Positions 1-11,480 of a stretch of DNA of 64,000 nt are shown piece after piece (position 1 is the first letter of the stretch; each line of letters opens with the position of its first letter). The DNA is taken from the NCBI GenBank assembly GCA_947095535.1, contig OX352772.1:211707120-211771119 (forward strand), in the 5' to 3' direction. This DNA comes from Poecilobothrus nobilitatus. Its lineage: Eukaryota; Arthropoda; Insecta; Diptera; Dolichopodidae. Position numbers and translations under genes: made by a program. Below the pieces are notes generated by a model. That model worked only from the letters and a program-made list of their open reading frames with translations, did not search any database and was not told the DNA's origin.

Positions 1-700
1 CTCGCTTACATAACGTAAATTTCTTCTTAAGTATTTTGGCAGTTGCCACCTTGAATACAAAAATTAATACATGAAAAATAATTCCTTGGATAACATTTAT
101 TCATTCCAAAGAATGCAGGATGAGTTTTATAGGTGTAAACATATTACATTTTAATAGTATTCTCATCGCTGTATTCTGCAGGATTTGCATTCTCGACTTA
201 ACTTCAGCTGTAGCAGAAAATATGATTGTTGAGCAATAATCGAAGTGAGGTAGTATATATACCCGTTATAGCCGTTGACCTCGAAATACTGTTGTGCAGT
301 CTATTAAGAAAGCGAATTTTTTTTGATATTTTTTTTCACACCTTATCAATGTGCCCAACAAATTTCAGCTTATCGTCAATGACCATATGATATTTCATAT
401 CGCTTACTATATCCATGAACTCATTGTTTAACTTTATAATGTTTGCTTCTACAAGCCTTCTGTAATTCATGACCATACCTTTAGTTTTGCTACATTGGTT
501 TTAAGATTGTTCATGTTTAATCAATCGTAAATGTGATAGAGAACCGCATTAACTCTCCCAATCAAATCACCCAAATTTTGCCGGGAGATATATAACTGGC
601 AATCATCAGCAAATAATGCAATTCTGCAGAATTGTAGTACTGTACAAATATCATTTATATATACCAAAAAAGTAAAACCCCTAGAAAACCCCTAGTTGGT
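1..700 (-). pseudogene. Non-LTR retrotransposon RT fragment (catalytic motif to C-terminal part), copy 1
   Basis: Read on the minus strand, 700 to 1 encodes the second half of a Jockey/CR1-group reverse transcriptase. Visible in order are YINDI, the catalytic-loop motif FADDCQLY (about 600-640), the LNVAKTK-like region, then the KFVGYIDKVFKKISKK and SRLHNSISRST blocks typical of the RT thumb. Stops and a frameshift interrupt it. The upstream palm is missing: the frame runs into an ORF1 fragment near 690. The start of the window cuts off its C-terminus. Complete versions of this fragment lie at 9020-10145 and 18147-19345. Confidence 0.75.
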
Positions 701-1260
701 AACCCATTATTTTCTTTTACCTTATTCACAGAGCTTTCTGGGTTTATTTTTGGAGACCTCACTGTTTTTCGTTTTTTGCATTTTTTTCAGAATCCAGTCG
801 GTTTGCCGATTTAATTCTTTTTCATCTATACAATATTCTACTGTACTTTTTATAGTTTTACTTAATTTTTAGTTTTATATTTTCTTATCGAAGAATGCAT
901 ATCTCACTTTTTAATTGTCTACATTATTTTTCAAGTTCGCTTATTCTCAGTGAAATTTTTCATTTTCTTGCTAATCACTTACATTTAAATTACCTTCTCA
1001 GGCTTTTCTGTAACTATTATCAGACTTATTCACTTCGCGATTCTCTTGATTTTTCCGAGCAGTAATATTACTAATGGCATTAGTGTGGGTTTCCACTAAG
1101 CCATTGCATTGATTTTGATGGTGGCGAGCTGGGCAATGTACCCTTCTTAAATGGGTTATTTACGTTAAAACTGCTATTTAAGTTGTTCACCACTGGCGAC
1201 TTATCTAATCCTTTTGTGGAATTAGCCAAGCCCTCGCCGACAGCCCTAGTCTCTGAACCG
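700..1260 (-). pseudogene. Jockey-type ORF1 N-terminal remnant, copy 1
   Basis: Minus-strand remnant of the nucleic-acid-binding ORF1. The open stretch at 1313-1080 has the run AVGEGLANSTKGLDKSPVV, whose counterpart AAGEGLAEC...ELPVV lies just before the ORF1 at 62890. Further along, a TDWIL...KKRK..KSP run matches TDWILNTKRNPKKRKADKSP at about 63300. It therefore derives from the same family as element H. It is joined at about 1255 to a DINE-like piece and at about 690 to RT sequence, so it is a deletion product. Confidence 0.65.
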
Positions 1261-1990
1261 GCTGCTCTAGACCAATCAAATTTTACAAAAGATGTTGCCA
1301 TGCAACTCGACACCTCTTAACTAAATTTCATATACTTAAATTCAATAGATAATGAGTTATTTTCATTTAAAAAAGGAGTTCTAAGGCAGCTACCCCAACC
1401 TGTTGTACCAGGCCAATCAAATTCTATAGAAGTTATTGCCATAAAACTTGATCATAATCTGTAAGATTTCAGAAGCCCAGCTTCATTAAATATTAAGAGG
1501 TGCAAGAAGCATGAATCGGTTGCTCTAAACCAACCAAATTTCACAAAAGTTCTTGGCACGTAACTCCAACCCTCTTCACTAAATTTCAGATTCGTAGCTT
1601 AAATAGACACTGAGTTATTTTTATTTAAAATGAGAAGTTATATAGCAGCTACTCGAACCTGTCACACAAGTATAACCAAATTTTTCAAATGTTTTTGACC
1701 CTTAACTCGCCATCTTTTTGAAAAATTTCAGAAATCTAGCTTTAATAAACTAGACAAAGTTGCTTCCATATAAAAAAGGAAATTGTATGGCAGCTACTCA
1801 AACCCGGCGGCTGAAAATTTTGGATTTTAATAGCGAAACTAACTCCTAGCTCCTTTTTTTTTGAGTTATCGTGCGAACGGACGGATGTACATGGCATAAT
1901 CGATTCAGAATTCGATTCTAAGCCGATCCATACCTTTAGCCCGACTCCTCTAAGGTGTCACTAATGCAATGAAAAATTGTATAAATAAAT
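1240..1990 (+). mobile_element. DINE-1/mini-me-like element fragment, copy 1
   Basis: Three loosely repeated blocks (ACCAATCAAATTTTACAAAAG, then GCAACTCGACACCTC and variants) precede a core with GAACGGACGGATG at about 1873, then CCGATCCATACCTTT and a 3' end near 1985. The same order is seen at 54960-55795, which has complete ends. The tetranucleotide GACG/GTCY core is the hallmark of dipteran mini-me/DINE-1 elements, considered non-autonomous Helitron-like (Helentron) elements. Here the 5' part is missing. Confidence 0.7.
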
Positions 1991-2232
1991 GTTTAACAAA
2001 AAATCAAATTTAATAGCTTGTATGTAATAATAAATAAATATAGAACTATTTTTAGCAAATTTTTTAGTATTTTAAGATTTTATCGTTGCTATCAAATAAA
2101 ATAAACAATTTAAAGAATGAAAGCTATTTCATGTGTATGCACTTTGGTACTATCAATAACAGTATAAAAAAAAATTAACTACCTACGTTAAAAGCGAGAG
2201 TTCTGATATGTAAAATTGTATTTAATAAATTT
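1990..2232. other. AT-rich spacer in unit 1
   Basis: AT-rich sequence between the DINE-like piece and the family A poly(A) end (poly-T on this strand at about 2235-2248). No coding or structured signal seen. Equivalent stretches are 11480-11720 and 20585-20815. Confidence 0.6.
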
Positions 2233-2735
2233 AATTTTTTTTTTTTTCTTTATTAAATTCATAATTTTACAAGATTTTTTTTAAAAATAGTAATGTAAAA
2301 CAAAAAAATTTATTTTTTTTTATGGTCTTAGCCTAAGCTGTATGACCTTATAACATAATATAAATTTACAGGAATTTTCTTCAATTTTATTTAAATATGC
2401 AAAATTAAATTAAATCATATTAATAACAAATAAAGGAAGAAAAAAAATAAAGAATTATTACAATGATAAGAATCATAATATTAGAATAAACAAAACAAAA
2501 AAAAAAAAAAAAAACAAATAGATATATTACATAATTGAATTTTAATATAAACTTTGGAGAGAAGATTTGGTTTTTTTTGAAATTTTTCAACCGATTTCTT
2601 ATACTATTTGCTGTTCTAACAAATATGCTTTAATTTTTCTTTTAAATTCTATCATACTATTGATCAATTTAAACGTTTCAGGAAGTTCATTATAAATTTT
2701 CCAACAATTATATAAGCAATTATTTTTCTGTTTGT

Positions 2736-4377
2736 TTAACGAAATAATGTTAAATAAAGGTTTGCTTTATTTCGCGTGTTGTGATTGTGGATGTCAATCA
2801 CCCTATTTAGTATGAAGTTGTGCTTGGTTTCATTATTGACAATTTTAAAAGCAAGTGCATATATTTCGCAATTACATATATTTGAAAAACTAATATATTG
2901 CGAGGAGTATATTAAGTTTGTTGGATGTTGAATTGGAAACCTGTGAATAATTTTTATACATTTTTTGTTTATAAATTTAAAATTTATTGTATTTATCAAA
3001 TTTACTTTTTTGTATTTATTAAAATTTATAAGTATTTATTGTATTTATTAAATACAATTTATTTAGGTATTACTCCATATAGGATTCAGGTAAGTAATGT
3101 GTGACTTAATACACAGTGAATAAAGCTTTGCTGGATAGGAAATTTCTTAATCTGCATATAAAAATATAGGGGGCTAGAATTTTTATCACATGATCAATGT
3201 GACCACTCCAATTAGCTTTACTGTCTATTATTAGGCCTAGATTATTGAATTTTTTAACAACTTCAATTTTTTCATTGTTGAAGGGAAAGTCAGCTCTCTC
3301 ATCAAAAAATTTATTTTCAAAAAATAAAATTTTGGTTTTCTCCACATTTAAGCTAAGTCGATGTTTTGGTAACCACACTTGTATCATGTTCAGATCATCT
3401 TGAATAGAAATCTTTAATTCCACTTCACTATCACAAGTATACTTTAGTACAGCGTCGTCTGCATACAACTGTAAAATGCCTTTGATATTTAGACGAGTTA
3501 AATCGTCTATATAAATTTTAAAAAGGTCGGGACCCAATATGGATCCCTGAGGGACTCCCTTGGTTATAGTTTTTTCCGAACTGTAGGTATTATTAACACG
3601 GACCATTTGATCTCTATGTTCAAGATATGATTTGAATAAATTTAATTGTAATTCCGAAAAAAAAAGTTTTGTGAGTTTTAATAATAAAATTTCATGGTCA
3701 ACACAATCAAACGCTTTCCTAAGATCTAGGAAAACACAGCCAACATATTTTTTTTACCCATATTTTTAGAAAGGAAGGCGGTTAGACTAAGACAAGCAGC
3801 TATAGTATTTGATCTTTTTTCAAATCCAAATTGTTCTTCGCTTAAAATCCCATTGGAATTCATAAAACTATTCAGTCTATTTTTCATTATGCTTTCAACA
3901 ATTTTGAAAACGATGGTAAGATTGAAATTGGACGGTAATTAGAACAATCCGTACTATTGCCTTTTTTAAAAATACGGGTAACAATAGCACTTTTTAGATT
4001 AGAGAGGAAGATTCCAGTTTGGAAAGTTTTATTAATAAATTTCACTAGAATGGGAATTAGTTGGTCTGAGAACCGTTTAATGAATTTAGTCGATATGCCA
4101 TCGCATCCAGTCGCTGCAGCCAAATTGAGTGAATTTATTGAAAACCTCACTTCATCAGCATTAGTCAAAGTTAAATGAAAATTAGAAAAAATTGTTCGCT
4201 CGATTGATTCATGTAATTGAGATCAATAGCGTCATTCGGAATTTTAATATCTTTAGTAACATTGATAAAATAATTATTTGTATATTCCGAAATATTATTT
4301 GGATGCTCCAGCATTTTATTATTACAATAAAGCGCTTTCACTTGACTTCTTAAATCATATTGGTTTGTATTGAACAT
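2736..4377 (-). pseudogene. Family A reverse transcriptase, copy 1 (frameshifted)
   Basis: RNA-directed DNA polymerase half of ORF2, split over several frames. The 4377-4171 piece is the connector. The 4168-3887 piece has ATGCDGISTKFIKR and IFKKGN..DCSNYRPISIL (RT blocks 0-2). The 3606-3106 piece has GVPQGSILGP and the catalytic YADD. The 2999-2736 piece is the C-terminal tail with HNHNTRNK. A missing T near 3905, compared with unit 2, ends the 93-residue frame early. A missing A near 4203, compared with unit 3, splits the connector from the RT. Between 2998 and 3105 an AT-rich (TATTTATTAAA-like) patch replaces sequence that is intact in unit 3. Not functional. Confidence 0.85.
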
Positions 4378-4472
4378 TATCTCTTTATATAAATGCCAGA
4401 TTTTTTTATTATCACAATTTTCTGATAATTTATCAGAGCAGTATTTTTTTTTAGCCTCACTTATTAATTTGT

Positions 4473-5533
4473 TTACGCTATTGCGATATTGTAAGTAAAT
4501 ATGTTTATCGAATATGACAGCTCGTTAATATGATTGTCCTCTGGAAATTTTTTATTATATTTATAAAAAGAGTTTCCAATTTTGATTTTCCTTAGAATTT
4601 CTTCCGTGATCCATTCATTTTTCTTTTTTGGATTTTTTACGGGTATTTCCTGCGTGTTGTTTTTAATTATTGTACTAAAAACAGAGACAATTTCTTCAAA
4701 GTTAGTGTATGAGTCGAGATCAGACCATATACTATCATTTGCAATGCTGTTAAAGTTTAGTACTGTTTTATATTGTAGTTTATTACTTATTGTAGGTTTG
4801 TGAGCTACACTAATAAAGAACATCTGGTGATCAGAAAGGCATGTGTCTAAGATATGGAAATAATATTTGTGTTTTACTATATCTGTTATAAAGTGATCAA
4901 TAACCGTTTTAGAGTGGGGACCTATTCTGGTAGCATATTTTTCGGAGATATTATTCAAAATTATAAAACCGTTGCTTAAGAACAGATTATTGTAAAGTTT
5001 AGTGTCTGAGTTGTCACTGTTTATTAAATTGATGTTCACCAATCCAATTAAAATTGACCTTTTGTATTTTAAAGTTTGCTCATCGACCTTTGTTAAAAAA
5101 TCTGGAATTCGTGTATCATGAGATCTGTATATGCCTATAATATTGTAATTATCTTTTAATAATTTTAATCCTATCAAATTACTTGTTCCCAACTCCTCAC
5201 TAAAAATTAAATTACTATCGATATCATTTCTTAAGTAAATTACAACTCCACCGTATGCATTTTGTCTGTTACTGAAATAAGAGTTGAATTCGGGAAGATT
5301 GAAAAATTTATTTTCTGAAATATGCAACCAAATTTCTGTCAGAACTATGATATGTACATCATGTTCTATGATATGCTTCAGCTTCATACAACTTTTTGCG
5401 TAAACTTTGAATATTTAAATAAAAAATATTTAGATTATTTTTATATTTATTTATTGTTTGAAGTTTTATCAAAGTTTACGTAATGGTTTATGCTTATATT
5501 GTCGTTAACGTTAATAATGTCATCGACACTCAT
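4473..5533 (-). pseudogene. Family A endonuclease domain, copy 1
   Basis: N-terminal AP-endonuclease-like domain of ORF2, which would nick target DNA for target-primed reverse transcription. Visible motifs are LNIFYLNIQSLRKKL (about 5430-5390, one frame off from the main frame), LTEIWL, YFSNRQNAYGGVVIYLR, the D-x-N block (here GLVNINL, with the usual acidic residue of GDFNINL replaced by V), and SDHQMFFI near the C-terminus. The 304-residue open part runs 5387-4473. A frameshift separates it from the conserved N-terminal motif, and the lost catalytic-loop aspartate suggests an inactive copy. Confidence 0.82.
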
Positions 5534-5559
5534 TTGAGAAAAAAATGAAAATAAGTTTA

Positions 5560-5896
5560 AATTTTTTTCTTTTTCTTTTTTTATGACATGCTCGAATATA
5601 TATGCAAACTGGTATTCCAATAAGCTTAATAAAGCTATAACATTTAAATTGATCAGCTGTTTTTGACAATAGAGATGAGAACAAGAAGAATGATAGAAAA
5701 AAAATTATAAAATATATAAATGTAAAAAAGCAAAGAGAAAAATGTTTAATTGTTAAATTAAAAATAAATTTTGATATTATAATAATTTTAAAATTAAAAA
5801 TATAAGTGTTTTCATTGAAAAAAAAAAAATAAATAAAAAGAAGTAATATGTTTTAATATAATTATTAGTGCTAATTGAAATTAAATGTAATAAAAA
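5560..5896. other. AT-rich spacer with no gene
   Basis: Low-complexity A/T sequence with a homopolymer near 5820. No coding signal. Equivalent stretch in unit 2 at 15048-15388. Confidence 0.6.
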
Positions 5897-6930
5897 AACG
5901 AGGAAAAATACAATTGCCTTTGTCAACTCTTAGATACCCGTACGAACCATTAGTATGTTCACAGCCTGTCACTCTGCTTACAATATTATTTTTTTAATAT
6001 TTTAGTATTTTAAAATAATTTGGGTGAATTTCATAATTTCTAGAACTATGGGTTGTACATATATTCAAACAATATTTTTATACATTCTTCAAAAGCAGAT
6101 TCTAACCTTCCACATAACGATTATCAATCCAAAACTTTTTCGAATATTTTATAGTATTAAATTTACTAAGCACAAAATAGTAAATATAATTTTAAATAGG
6201 TATTATATTATGTTAATGCGTATCTACATAGTATATTTATATTGTTATAAGTCTATCGCCATACATTGCAATATTTCTTTAAAAATATTTCCATTCATAG
6301 AATAATTTCTTATATGTAAATACGGCGCTTTATAATATACATCTATACTCTTATCAATCATTCATCAGTGACATATAAGATATGTAAATAAACATGATAT
6401 TATATAAGTATGTATGTATATCAATATCATATAAATAAAAATTCTTCAAGCAACCGTTATGTTGCTTATTTATTTACATTTTTTTGTAATACGCATTATA
6501 TCTTCAAAAATTTCAAATTATCTAGTAAAACAAAATGCGAAAAATTCGTTAAAGAAATTTGTTAAAAAATTTGAAAAAATCAAGTAACACTTTCGTCAAT
6601 TATAAAGTAACCCTATATTATTAAAAGAAGTTGTTAACAGAAATAAGAGTATAATGTTGAAGATTTAATTTTTGTGTATTACTTCAAAAAACTTTTAACA
6701 GGTGTTCAAGTTACAAATGCTTAAAAATAGGAAATTTTAAATTTTTGACCCCTTACAGCTCCTAAACGGTGGGTGATACCAAAAAAATTTCTGAAATGAC
6801 TCATACTTATTTTCAAAGATCTAACTTCTATCAAAATTTTAATTTTGCAACTTAAACCGTTTAGAAGATAGAAGGGTTAAAGGATTTTGCAAAATTTTAG
6901 TTTCGCATAACGGTAAATTAAGACACTCCC
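5897..6930 (+). mobile_element. Helentron/DINE-like element, 5' two-thirds, copy 1
   Basis: Starts with AACGAGGAAAAATACAATTG and the subterminal ATACCCGTACGAACC, exactly as the complete element at 56971-58523. Homology continues through AACCGTTATGTTGCTTATTT and GGTAAATTAAGACAC, then stops at about 6930 where the hairpin repeat begins. The (GACG)n core and 3' hairpin are missing. Contains no coding capacity. Confidence 0.75.
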
Positions 6931-7113
6931 AATTCAATGTTTCCGAATCTATTTTTCTATCCTTTCTTATCCCTACTCCCTAGCCAATATACTGCGTTCG
7001 CCGATAAGGGTTTCATCCAATTATATTGTCTAAAGGGGGAGGTGGGTTTAGTCATTAAGAATCTGACACTATCAAGGAAAATCTTGCTGTCTTTGGAAGA
7101 TTCCCACCTCCCT
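6931..7113 (+). repeat. Small hairpin-bearing dispersed repeat, copy 1
   Basis: A 180-bp segment from TCCCAATTCAATGTTTCCG to CCCACCTCCC. It contains a 10-bp inverted pair: GGGAGGTGGG at 7037-7046 and CCCACCTCCC at 7103-7112. Copies occur at about 16421-16602 and, inverted and diverged, at 47560-47706. Identity of the element is unknown. It might be a short non-autonomous element. Confidence 0.55.
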
Positions 7114-7119
7114 TAGAAA

Positions 7120-8826
7120 AAAAAAAAACAATCGAATGCTTTTTGATGGTCTAAGCATATACGTCCAATATAATTACCTTCATCAACATTTCTGGTGATG
7201 AAATGAGTCAAGCTTAGACATGCTGCAGTCGTATTATACTTTTTTTAAAGCCATATTGCTCACTACTTAGAATATTATTATTTACCATAAAAGCATTAAG
7301 CCGGTTTTTAATTATAATTTCAAATAATTTTGATAAAGAATTTAGAATTGATATGGGACGATAATTTGATATCGAGATTTTAAGTGAGTGAGGATATAAT
7401 GAATTTTGGAAAGATATGTTTATGAATTTCACAAGTACAGGGCATAGTAGTTCCGAATATCTTTTAATAAATTTAGTCGAAATGTGGTCATATCTGGTAG
7501 CTGCAGCTGTCTGTAGTTTACCTATTGCTTGACTCACTTCATCTATGTTGGTGGGATATAACTCAAAATTATGAGTAATATTTCTTGAGAAATTATTTAG
7601 ATATTCAAAATCTAGTGGTTCATTCTGTATGTATAGTTTGCCAGTTACGTCCACAAAGTACTCGTGTATGTAACTAGCAATGTCAATATTGTTGTTATTT
7701 CCTTATATATCCCATAGCTTCTTACAATTATTAGAATTTTGTGCCAGAAAGTTTATGTAAAATCTTTTTTTCTCCTGCAAAGTTAGCTGTTTGGTTTTTT
7801 TTGGTATTTTTTATATAAACCTTCTACCTGTTTATCCTGTGGGTACTTTTTCCTATATTTATAGTATGAATCCCTTATATTCATCATACTCAAGATTTCA
7901 TCAGTAATTCAAGCATGTTTGTGACGTTTGCTTTTTTTAATATGAATTGTTTTTATATTATTTCGAATTAGTTCGCTTAGTTCAAGAACTTGATGGTCAA
8001 AGTTGTTACTTATTTCATCTAACCTATTCCAAATATTATGGGCGTTAATAATATTATAGTCCAGCACGATTTTGTAAGATGTACTGATTTGGAAAATAGG
8101 TTTCATATTTATATTTGTTAATAAGAGTTGGTGATCTGATAATTCTGTATCTAATACATGAAGATGGTATTTAAATTTAATTAGATTGATTATAAGATGA
8201 TCAAGTATAGTTCTTGTATTTGTTCCGTATCTAGTTGCAGAATCTTCAGATATTTTGTTACAGATCAGGAAACCGTTACTAAGAAGAATGTCTGCATAAT
8301 GTCTAACTTCTAAGCCATCATTCAGTAAATTTATGTTAAAGTCCCTCAGGATAATAGAGTTTTTGTAGTTTAATGTATATTCATCTATTTTTTGAATAAA
8401 ATAGTTGTAATTAATGCTATGAGACTTGTATACCGCAATAATATTAATGTTTTGACTTATCAATTTTACTACCAGAATATTAGAATCCTGAAATTCTTCT
8501 TTGATAACTAAGGTACTAGATAGAGAATCTTTGACATAGATAGCTCCACCTCCATAAGATTTGGCTCGATTTGAAAAATAAGGTGAGTAGCCTGGAATAT
8601 TAAAGAAAATATTTTCGGATTCATTAAGCCAAATTTCTGTCAAAACTAAAACATGGGTATCCCAATCATATGATTCAATTAACATTTCCAATTCATTTAG
8701 TCTATTTCGTAAACAGCGTATGTTAAGATTTTCTTTATAAATTTTTTTATATTCAAGGTTATCAAGCTCTGTAGAATGACTTATACATAAATTATCCACA
8801 AGAGGTGTATTTTCATGTATACCCAT
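7120..8826 (-). pseudogene. Non-LTR ORF2 fragment, family B, copy 1 (endonuclease plus RT N-terminus)
   Basis: Minus strand. The frame beginning at 8826 (MGIHENTPLVDN) encodes the endonuclease: NLNIRCLRNRLNELE, LTEIWLNESEN, SPYFSNRAKSYGGGAIYV, the RDFNINL block (mutated from GDFN) and SDHQLLLT. A frame change around 7900-7660 leads to the connector and RT N-terminus (ISNYRPISIL, SEQYGFKK). A further shift leads to LDHQKAFD, RT motif A, at about 7125. The element is then cut off, so the YADD core and 3' end are missing. It is related to but distinct from family A. Confidence 0.8.
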
Positions 8827-8829
8827 TAT

Positions 8830-9020
8830 TAATAAAGTGAAATAAATTATATAAGTTTGAAAAATAAGAAATAAATAAAAAAGAAAATTATTCTGCTAAG
8901 CTTACGATGGAAAAGCAGTATATATGGTAAAAAAACTAAATTTTTTATATACAAAGTCTGCTATATTGATATTTTTGTTGTACAGATTATAGCTATAAAT
9001 TCTCAAAAAGAATAAAGCAA
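8830..9020. other. 3'UTR-like AT-rich stretch between family B and RT fragment
   Basis: Non-coding. Probably the 3' flank of the minus-strand RT fragment above it. AATAAAG-like strings occur, but no polyadenylation direction can be established. Confidence 0.4.
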
Positions 9021-10145
9021 ATTTATCTAAGACATGAACCATTATGTAATTGGAGACATACTATTATACCGTAATCAGTGGAATTAAGTAAATTGGCATC
9101 ATCTGTTTGGTTGTACATAATATTGATTAATAATTTTATATATTTCAAAGTAAATAAGAATTCATGAATTGCATTGAAGTTTAAAAATAAAAAGTATTTA
9201 ACAAAAATTGAAAAAGTGCTTAATAAAAATTTAAAGTTGTGATTTAGTTGTTTTAAAATTGGTAGTCCGTTGGTAATTGAACATTTATACATTGGAGAAC
9301 CTTTATACATTAGATAATTCTGAGTTGTCGTTCTATTCCATCTTTCTAGTATAAAATTATTTCCATGACGTAAGTTATATGGTGGAGAATCGCTACATAA
9401 CGTAAATTTCTTCTTAAGTATTTAAGCAGTTTCTTAATTTAAGCAGTTGTCACCTTGAATACAAAAATTAATACATGAAAAATAATTCCTTGGATAACAT
9501 TCATTCATTCCAAAGAATGCAGGATGAGTTTTATAGGTGTAAACATATTACATTTTAATAGTATTCTCATAGCTGTATTCTGCAGGATTTGCATTCTCGA
9601 CTTAACTTCAGCTGTAGCAGAAAATATGATTGTTGAGCAATAATCGAAGTGAGGTAGTATATATACCATATATTACATTATATATTACATTTTAATAGTA
9701 TTCTCATCGCTGTATTCTGCAGGATTTGCATTCTCGACTTAACTTCAGATGTAGCAGAAAATATGATTGTTGAGCAATAATCGAAGTGAGGTAGTATATA
9801 TACCCGTTATAGCCGTTGACCTCGAAATACTGTTGTGCAATCTACTTAGAAAGCGAATTTTTTTTGATATTTTTTTGAACACCTTATCAATGTACCCAAC
9901 AAATTTCAGGTTATCGTCAATGACCTTTCTTCTACAAGCCTTCTGTAATTCATGACCATACCTTTAGTTTTGCTACATTGGTTTTAAGATTGTTCATGTT
10001 TAATCAATCGTAAATGTGATCGAGAACCGCATTAACTCTCCCAATCAAATCATCCAAATTTTGCCGGGAGATATATAACTGGCAATCATCAGCAAATAAT
10101 GCAATTCTGCAGAATTGTAGTACTGTACAAATATCATTTATATAT
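9020..10145 (-). pseudogene. Non-LTR RT C-terminal half, copy 2
   Basis: Longer version of the fragment at 1-700. From about 10145 down: YINDI, FADDCQLY, the thumb blocks, then LERWNRTTTQNYLMY and a tail ending near 9026. A 137-bp tandem duplication (9551-9825) and a deletion near 9927, compared with unit 3, break the frame. The C-terminal tail is open from 9310 to 9023. Clade is Jockey/CR1 group. Confidence 0.75.
9551..9825. repeat. 137-bp tandem duplication, copy in unit 2
   Basis: The string CATTTTAATAGTATTCTCAT (last bases vary) begins at 9551 and again at 9688. Both copies run through GCAGGATTTGCATTCTCGAC to the GAGGTAGTATATATACC end. The same duplication is at 18675/18812 in unit 3, but unit 1 has a single copy. 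Confidence 0.9.
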
Positions 10146-10159
10146 ACCAAGAGGTTTTA

Positions 10160-10803
10160 TTGCTAATATTGGCTTCTTCAGTAGTTGTTAACCCGTTATT
10201 TTCTTTTAACTTATTCACAGAGCTTTCTGGGTTTATTTTTGGAGACCTCACTGTTTTTCGTTTTTTGAATTTTTTTTCAGAATCCAGTCGGTTTGCCGAT
10301 TTAATTCTTTTTCATCTATACAATATTCTACTGTACTTTTTATAGTTTTACTTAATTTTTAGTTTTATATTTTCTTATCGAAGAATGCATATCTCACTTT
10401 TTAAATATCTACATTATTTTTCAAGTTCGCTTATTCTCAGTGAAATTTTTCATTTTCTTGCTAATCACTTACGTTTAAATTACCTTCTCAGGTTTTTCTG
10501 TAACTATTATCAGACTTATTCACTTCGCGATTCTCTTGATTTTTCCGAGCAGTAATATTACTAATGGCATTAGTGTGGATTTCCACTAAGCCATTGCATT
10601 GATTTTGATGGTGGTGACCTGGGCAATGCACCCTTCTTAAATGGGTTATTTACGTTAAAACTGCTATTTAGGTTGTTCACCACTGGCGACTTATCTAATC
10701 CTTTTGTGGAATTAGCCAAGCCCTCGCCGACAGCCGTAGTCTCTGAACCGGCTGCTCTAGACCAATCAAATTTTACAAAAGTTGTTGGCATGCAACTCGA
10801 CAC
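10160..10803 (-). pseudogene. Jockey-type ORF1 remnant, copy 2
   Basis: Equivalent of 700-1260, with few base changes. The open stretch 10803-10570 has TAVGEGLANSTKGLDKSPVV. It is again joined to RT sequence near 10150, here with a slightly different junction (the short stretch with AAAAAGTAAAACCCC seen in the other copies is missing). Same family as element H. Confidence 0.65.
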
Positions 10804-11480
10804 CTCTTAACTAAATTTCATATACTTAAATTCAATAGATAATGAGTTATTTTCATTTAAAAAAGGAGTTCTAAGGCAGCTACCCCAACCTGTTGTACCA
10901 GGCCAATCAAATTCTATAGAAGTTATTGCCATAAAACTTGATCATAATCTGTAAGATTTCAGAAGCCCAGCTTCATTAAATATTAAGAGGTGCAAGAAGC
11001 ATGAATCGGTTGCTCTAAACCAACCAAATTTCACAAAAGTTCTTGGCACATAACTCCAACCCTCTTCACTAAATTTCAGATTCGTAGCTTAAATAGACAC
11101 TGAGTTATTTTTATTTAAAATGAGAAGTTATATAGCAGCTACTCGAACCTGTCACACAAGTATAACCAAATTTTTCAAATGTTTTTGACCCTTAACTCGA
11201 CATCTTTTTGAAAAATTTCAGAAACCTAGCTTTAATAAACTAGACAAAGTTGCTTCCATATAAAAAAGGAAATTGTATGGCAGCTACTCAAACCCGGCGG
11301 CTGAAAATTTTGGATTTTAATAGCGAAACTAACTCCTAGCTCCTTTTTTTTTGAGTTATCGTGCGAACGGACGGATGTACATGGCATAATCGATTCAGAA
11401 TTCGATTCTGAGCCGATCCATACCTTTACCCCGACTCCTCTAAGGTGTCACTAATGCAATGGAAAATTGTATAAATAAAT
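10730..11480 (+). mobile_element. DINE-1/mini-me-like fragment, copy 2
   Basis: Collinear with 1240-1990. GAACGGACGGATG core at about 11363 and the CCGATCCATACCTTT end motif follow. No coding content. Confidence 0.7.

Larger units (their letters stand above)
2233..5560 (-). mobile_element. Non-LTR retrotransposon, family A, copy 1
   Basis: Minus-strand Jockey/CR1-group element. Its 3' end is the T-run at about 2235-2248 (poly-A in sense), followed by a 3'UTR to about 2700, the RT and the apurinic-type endonuclease, with an ORF2 start candidate (MSVDD) at 5533. No ORF1 lies directly upstream: 5560-5890 is AT-rich. The copy is 5'-truncated or has lost ORF1. Confidence 0.8.
1..9393. repeat. Tandem composite unit 1 (about 9.39 kb)
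   Basis: First of three head-to-tail copies. The anchor TACATAACGTAAATTTC lies at 7, 9394 and 18518, and sequence downstream of each anchor is collinear and nearly identical. The unit contains an RT fragment, an ORF1 fragment, a DINE-like piece, family A ORF2, a Helentron-like piece, a hairpin repeat and family B ORF2. The window opens within or at the edge of the unit, so the array may continue to the left. Phase is arbitrary: the RT fragment crosses the boundary I chose. Confidence 0.9.

Noticed and set aside
4582..4803. Plus-strand frames opposite the family A endonuclease (also 14071-14292 and 23092-23313)
   Set aside because: Antisense shadows of the endonuclease frame, repeated only because the units are repeated.
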